37,099 nucleotides of DNA from Planctomycetota bacterium (lineage in GTDB: Bacteria > Planctomycetota > Phycisphaerae > WQYP01). The position numbers were made by a program, and so were the translations under genes. The notes under the pieces are model-generated. The model did no database searches. It was not told the DNA's origin and was given only the letters and a program-made list of their open reading frames with translations. The DNA lies in contig JAJZNX010000058.1 in assembly GCA_021852275.1 (NCBI GenBank), forward strand, positions 1 to 37,099, written 5' to 3'. The stretch's first letter is position 1; each line of letters starts with the position of its first letter. Below are positions 35,019 to 37,099 of this stretch, in pieces.

Positions 35019-35486
35019 GCCAGCTCCGCCATCTGAAAATATAGTCTGTTGCAACATCGATAGGGATCGTGAAGTCTGTCCAACTCTCATTTATGACTCC
35101 ACTTGAACGTATAGGTTTCAAACACATTCACATCACTTTAATAGTATAACATTGCTATGTATGTGTGCATCATAGGAACCTGAATTCGTCTTGGACAGGA
35201 TTGTGCTTCGGCAGGAGGGAGCAGAGTTGCAAGGTCGGATGGGGGATCGGGGGTTGGTGGAAGTAACCACCCTCGCGTTGCGTGCCGTAAACTCATCGTG
35301 CATACGGTATTGCAGGCGCGAATGCGGACGCTACCGGTTGAATTCCCGACGATACAGTTAGCAAACGGCCTGTGCATGCGCTACGGTGCCAAGCCTTTCC
35401 ATAGCCAGATTCTCCTGACTCGCGGGCCACAGCCCGCGCCCATACTCCCACTTCATAATTGTGATGAAATTGTTGATCTTGTTAAT

Positions 35487-35671
35487 CTTAGCTCGACTTT
35501 TGCCGTTTTTGGTTGAGCCGAATAGCCCGATTACACAGGCCATTGAAGGTGCCCCGGAGTTTCTGCACATCCGTGCAAAACATGGGATGTGCAAAAACTC
35601 GCCCCACAATTGCGAATTCCGGAGGATTCGACCATTTACGCCTCTGAAAATCGGCAAAAGTCGAGCTTAGG
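35487..35671. repeat. large imperfect palindrome, about 180 bp (MITE- or REP-like)
   Basis: The outer arms AGCTCGACTTTTGCCG (35490-35505) and CGGCAAAAGTCGAGCT (35652-35667) are perfect 16-bp inverted repeats. The inner arms (35558-35572 and 35585-35599) match at 14 of 15 positions. Both pairs share exactly the same centre, 35578.5, so this is a single symmetrical structure with a less conserved middle of each arm. Likely a non-autonomous mobile repeat or a structured RNA element. Confidence 0.6.
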
Positions 35672-35675
35672 AACC

Positions 35676-35828
35676 GGGCAAAAATAACTTCGCACTTTCC
35701 GGCTGGCCCTTTTGGCCGCCAGCTTCGTTGTTCGCTCGTTCCAGACCCACTGCCGGGGTATGCGCCTCGCTCACGCCTCGCCAGCGGCCAAAATTTCTGC
35801 GCCCTAAAACACGAATTTATTTTTGCGC
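35676..35828. repeat. second large imperfect palindrome, about 150 bp
   Basis: The outer arms (35676-35692 and 35812-35828) are inverted repeats matching at 15 of 17 positions. Inner TTTTGGCCG (35710-35718) pairs with CGGCCAAAA (35785-35793). The centres (35752 and 35751.5) agree within one base. It starts only 5 bases after the first palindrome, so the two may be parts of one compound repeat. Confidence 0.5.
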
Positions 35829-35975
35829 GGTCCCTTACCGCTCCACACAGACCGCTACAGATGTATTTGGCGGAATCGGTGGCGGCGGCTATAGTTTGCG
35901 GGGCCAAAGCGGTTGCCTGTGCCGCAGACAGGCAGGCGAAATATGTGCAGACAGGCCTAAGCCAAAGGAAAGTGC

Positions 35976-37064
35976 ATGGAAGTTGGAATTGTCGGTTTGC
36001 CCAATGCAGGCAAGTCCACGTTGTTTAACGCCTTGACCAATGCCGGGGCATTGGCGGCGAATTATCCCTTCGCCACCATTGAACCCAATATCGGGGTAGT
36101 GCCGGTGCCGGATGGGCGTCTGGCCCAGATACGCCAATGGATTCCAACAGAAAAGGTTATTCCCGCGCTGCTGCGTGTGGTGGATATTGCCGGCATTGTA
36201 AGAGGGGCCAGCAAGGGCGAAGGGCTGGGCAATAAATTTCTCTCTCATATCCGCGAGGTCGATGCTATTTTGCACGTGGTACGTTGCTTTAACGATCCGG
36301 ATGTGATTCATGTGGATGGCGGGGCGGATCCGCTGCGCGATATGGATACCGTGGATACTGAACTGATTCTGGCGGATTTGGAAACGCTGGAACGCAGTCT
36401 GGATAAACAGCGCCGCACCGCTCGCTCCGGCGATAAAGATGCCCTGGCCGCGGTGACCGTAATGGAAATGGCCTTGGAGCACCTGCAAAAAGGCATCGGC
36501 GTGAGGGCCATTGCGGGCACCAAACCGGAAGAGCTTAAAATTCTTAACACCCTGGGGCTGCTTAGCGCCAAACGGGTTTTGTACATCGCCAATGTCGATG
36601 AGTCCGATTTGCATGGAAAAAGCGAACTGGTAGAAAAAGTGCGGCAGCGGGCCAAAACGGAATCCGGCCTGGTGGTAAGCGTATGTGCTAAGCTGGAGGC
36701 GGAACTGGCCGAGCTATCAGAGCAGGACCGCGCTGCCATGCTGGCGGATCTGGGCATGGCCGAACCGGCATTGGCCACCGTAGCCCATGAGGCGTATAAG
36801 CTCCTGGGACTGCAAAGTTATTTCACCGCCGGCCCCAAGGAAATTCGGGCCTGGACCATCCACCGCGGCTGCACTGCGCCGCAGGCTGCGGGCGTGATTC
36901 ACAGTGATTTTGAAAATGGTTTTATCCGCGCGGAAGTATACAGCGTGGCTGACTTAATGGAATACAAAACCGAAGCGGCGATCAAAGCCGCCGGTAAAAT
37001 GAGGTCCGAAGGAAAAACCTATATCTTCCAGGACGGCGATATTGCCCACTTTCTGTTTCATTAA
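35976..37064 (+). CDS. ychF: redox-regulated ATPase/GTPase YchF
   Basis: A conserved cytoplasmic P-loop protein of 362 residues of the Obg-related YchF/OLA1 family, which binds ATP in preference to GTP and associates with ribosomes. G1 is [11 protein letters not shown] (7-17); the [12 protein letters not shown] switch I region follows; G3 is [21 protein letters not shown]; the TGS-like C-terminal domain includes [14 protein letters not shown] and ends GDIAHFLF. Family length is about 363, a perfect fit. The start has AAAGGAAAG 5 bases upstream. The gene stands alone after a long repeat-containing gap and ends 35 bases before the window edge. Confidence 0.97.
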   Translation: MEVGIVGLPNAGKSTLFNALTNAGALAANYPFATIEPNIGVVPVPDGRLAQIRQWIPTEKVIPALLRVVDIAGIVRGASKGEGLGNKFLSHIREVDAILHVVRCFNDPDVIHVDGGADPLRDMDTVDTELILADLETLERSLDKQRRTARSGDKDALAAVTVMEMALEHLQKGIGVRAIAGTKPEELKILNTLGLLSAKRVLYIANVDESDLHGKSELVEKVRQRAKTESGLVVSVCAKLEAELAELSEQDRAAMLADLGMAEPALATVAHEAYKLLGLQSYFTAGPKEIRAWTIHRGCTAPQAAGVIHSDFENGFIRAEVYSVADLMEYKTEAAIKAAGKMRSEGKTYIFQDGDIAHFLFH

Positions 37065-37099
37065 GAGGCCGCGAACAAATAACTTTGCAGTCCCAGGAG

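Larger units (their letters stand above)
35019..35975. other. 957-base non-coding region with two large palindromes
   Basis: No convincing gene is found. The first 450 bases show nothing recognisable beyond AT-rich stretches. Positions 35487-35671 and 35676-35828 are two adjacent large imperfect palindromes, listed separately. The last 145 bases lead to ychF with its ribosome site (AAAGGAAAG) close to the start. ORFs on either strand across the palindromes have compositions that follow the repeats and are probably not genes. Confidence 0.55.

Noticed and set aside
35488-35907. 139-residue minus-strand ORF across the palindromes
   Set aside because: Its sequence follows the inverted repeats; likely a chance ORF in repeat DNA, although such ORFs may be annotated as hypothetical proteins.

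Overview
The window looks like a chromosomal segment of a Planctomycetota bacterium, most likely of the Phycisphaerae type. The evidence is a PEP-CTERM secreted protein, a prepilin-like protein with a long leader and an H-X9-D motif near its C-terminus, large secreted carbohydrate-active proteins, moderate-to-high GC and loosely packed genes. This is inferred from gene content alone. I saw no rRNA, tRNA or CRISPR array.

Positions 1-4650 hold three same-strand secreted or surface proteins: a PEP-CTERM protein followed by a good terminator, a type II pseudopilin-like protein, and a secreted TIM-barrel glycoside-hydrolase-like protein. Positions 4698-6803 hold a possible 20-residue leader ORF whose stop overlaps the start of a SIS-domain (UPF0309-like) protein, then a second protein that looks SIS-related. 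Facing them on the minus strand (6813-11528) are two unusual sugar ABC transporter subunits. One fuses a solute-binding protein to a MalF-type permease. The other is a MalG-type permease with about 370 extra residues between TM1 and the permease core. No ATPase gene is present.

Positions 11841-16483 are a likely operon: a UbiD-family decarboxylase, an overlapping GHMP sugar kinase of the galactokinase/L-arabinokinase type, and glutamyl-tRNA synthetase. Positions 16484-22310 are a nitrogen-assimilation block: amtB, a methyltransferase gene whose 3' end lies in a MITE-like inverted repeat, a second amtB, and a P-II gene. Matches to the sigma-54 promoter consensus precede both ammonium transporter genes (one before the first, two before the second), and strong hairpins separate the genes. 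The P-II protein has Met at the position of the usual uridylylated Tyr51.

Positions 22415-23974 encode two polytopic membrane proteins of unknown function. The minus-strand run 24033-28117 reads rnpA, yidD, an OsmC-family gene, a parallel beta-helix protein and a subtilisin-like protease carrying a (CAG)n-encoded polyglutamine tract. Positions 28393-35018 are central carbohydrate and energy genes on the plus strand: class I fructose-bisphosphate aldolase, PPK2-type polyphosphate kinase, phosphoglucomutase and a GH63-like glucosidase. A 957-base gap follows with two adjacent large imperfect palindromes (centres near 35578 and 35752), and the window closes with the GTPase gene ychF.
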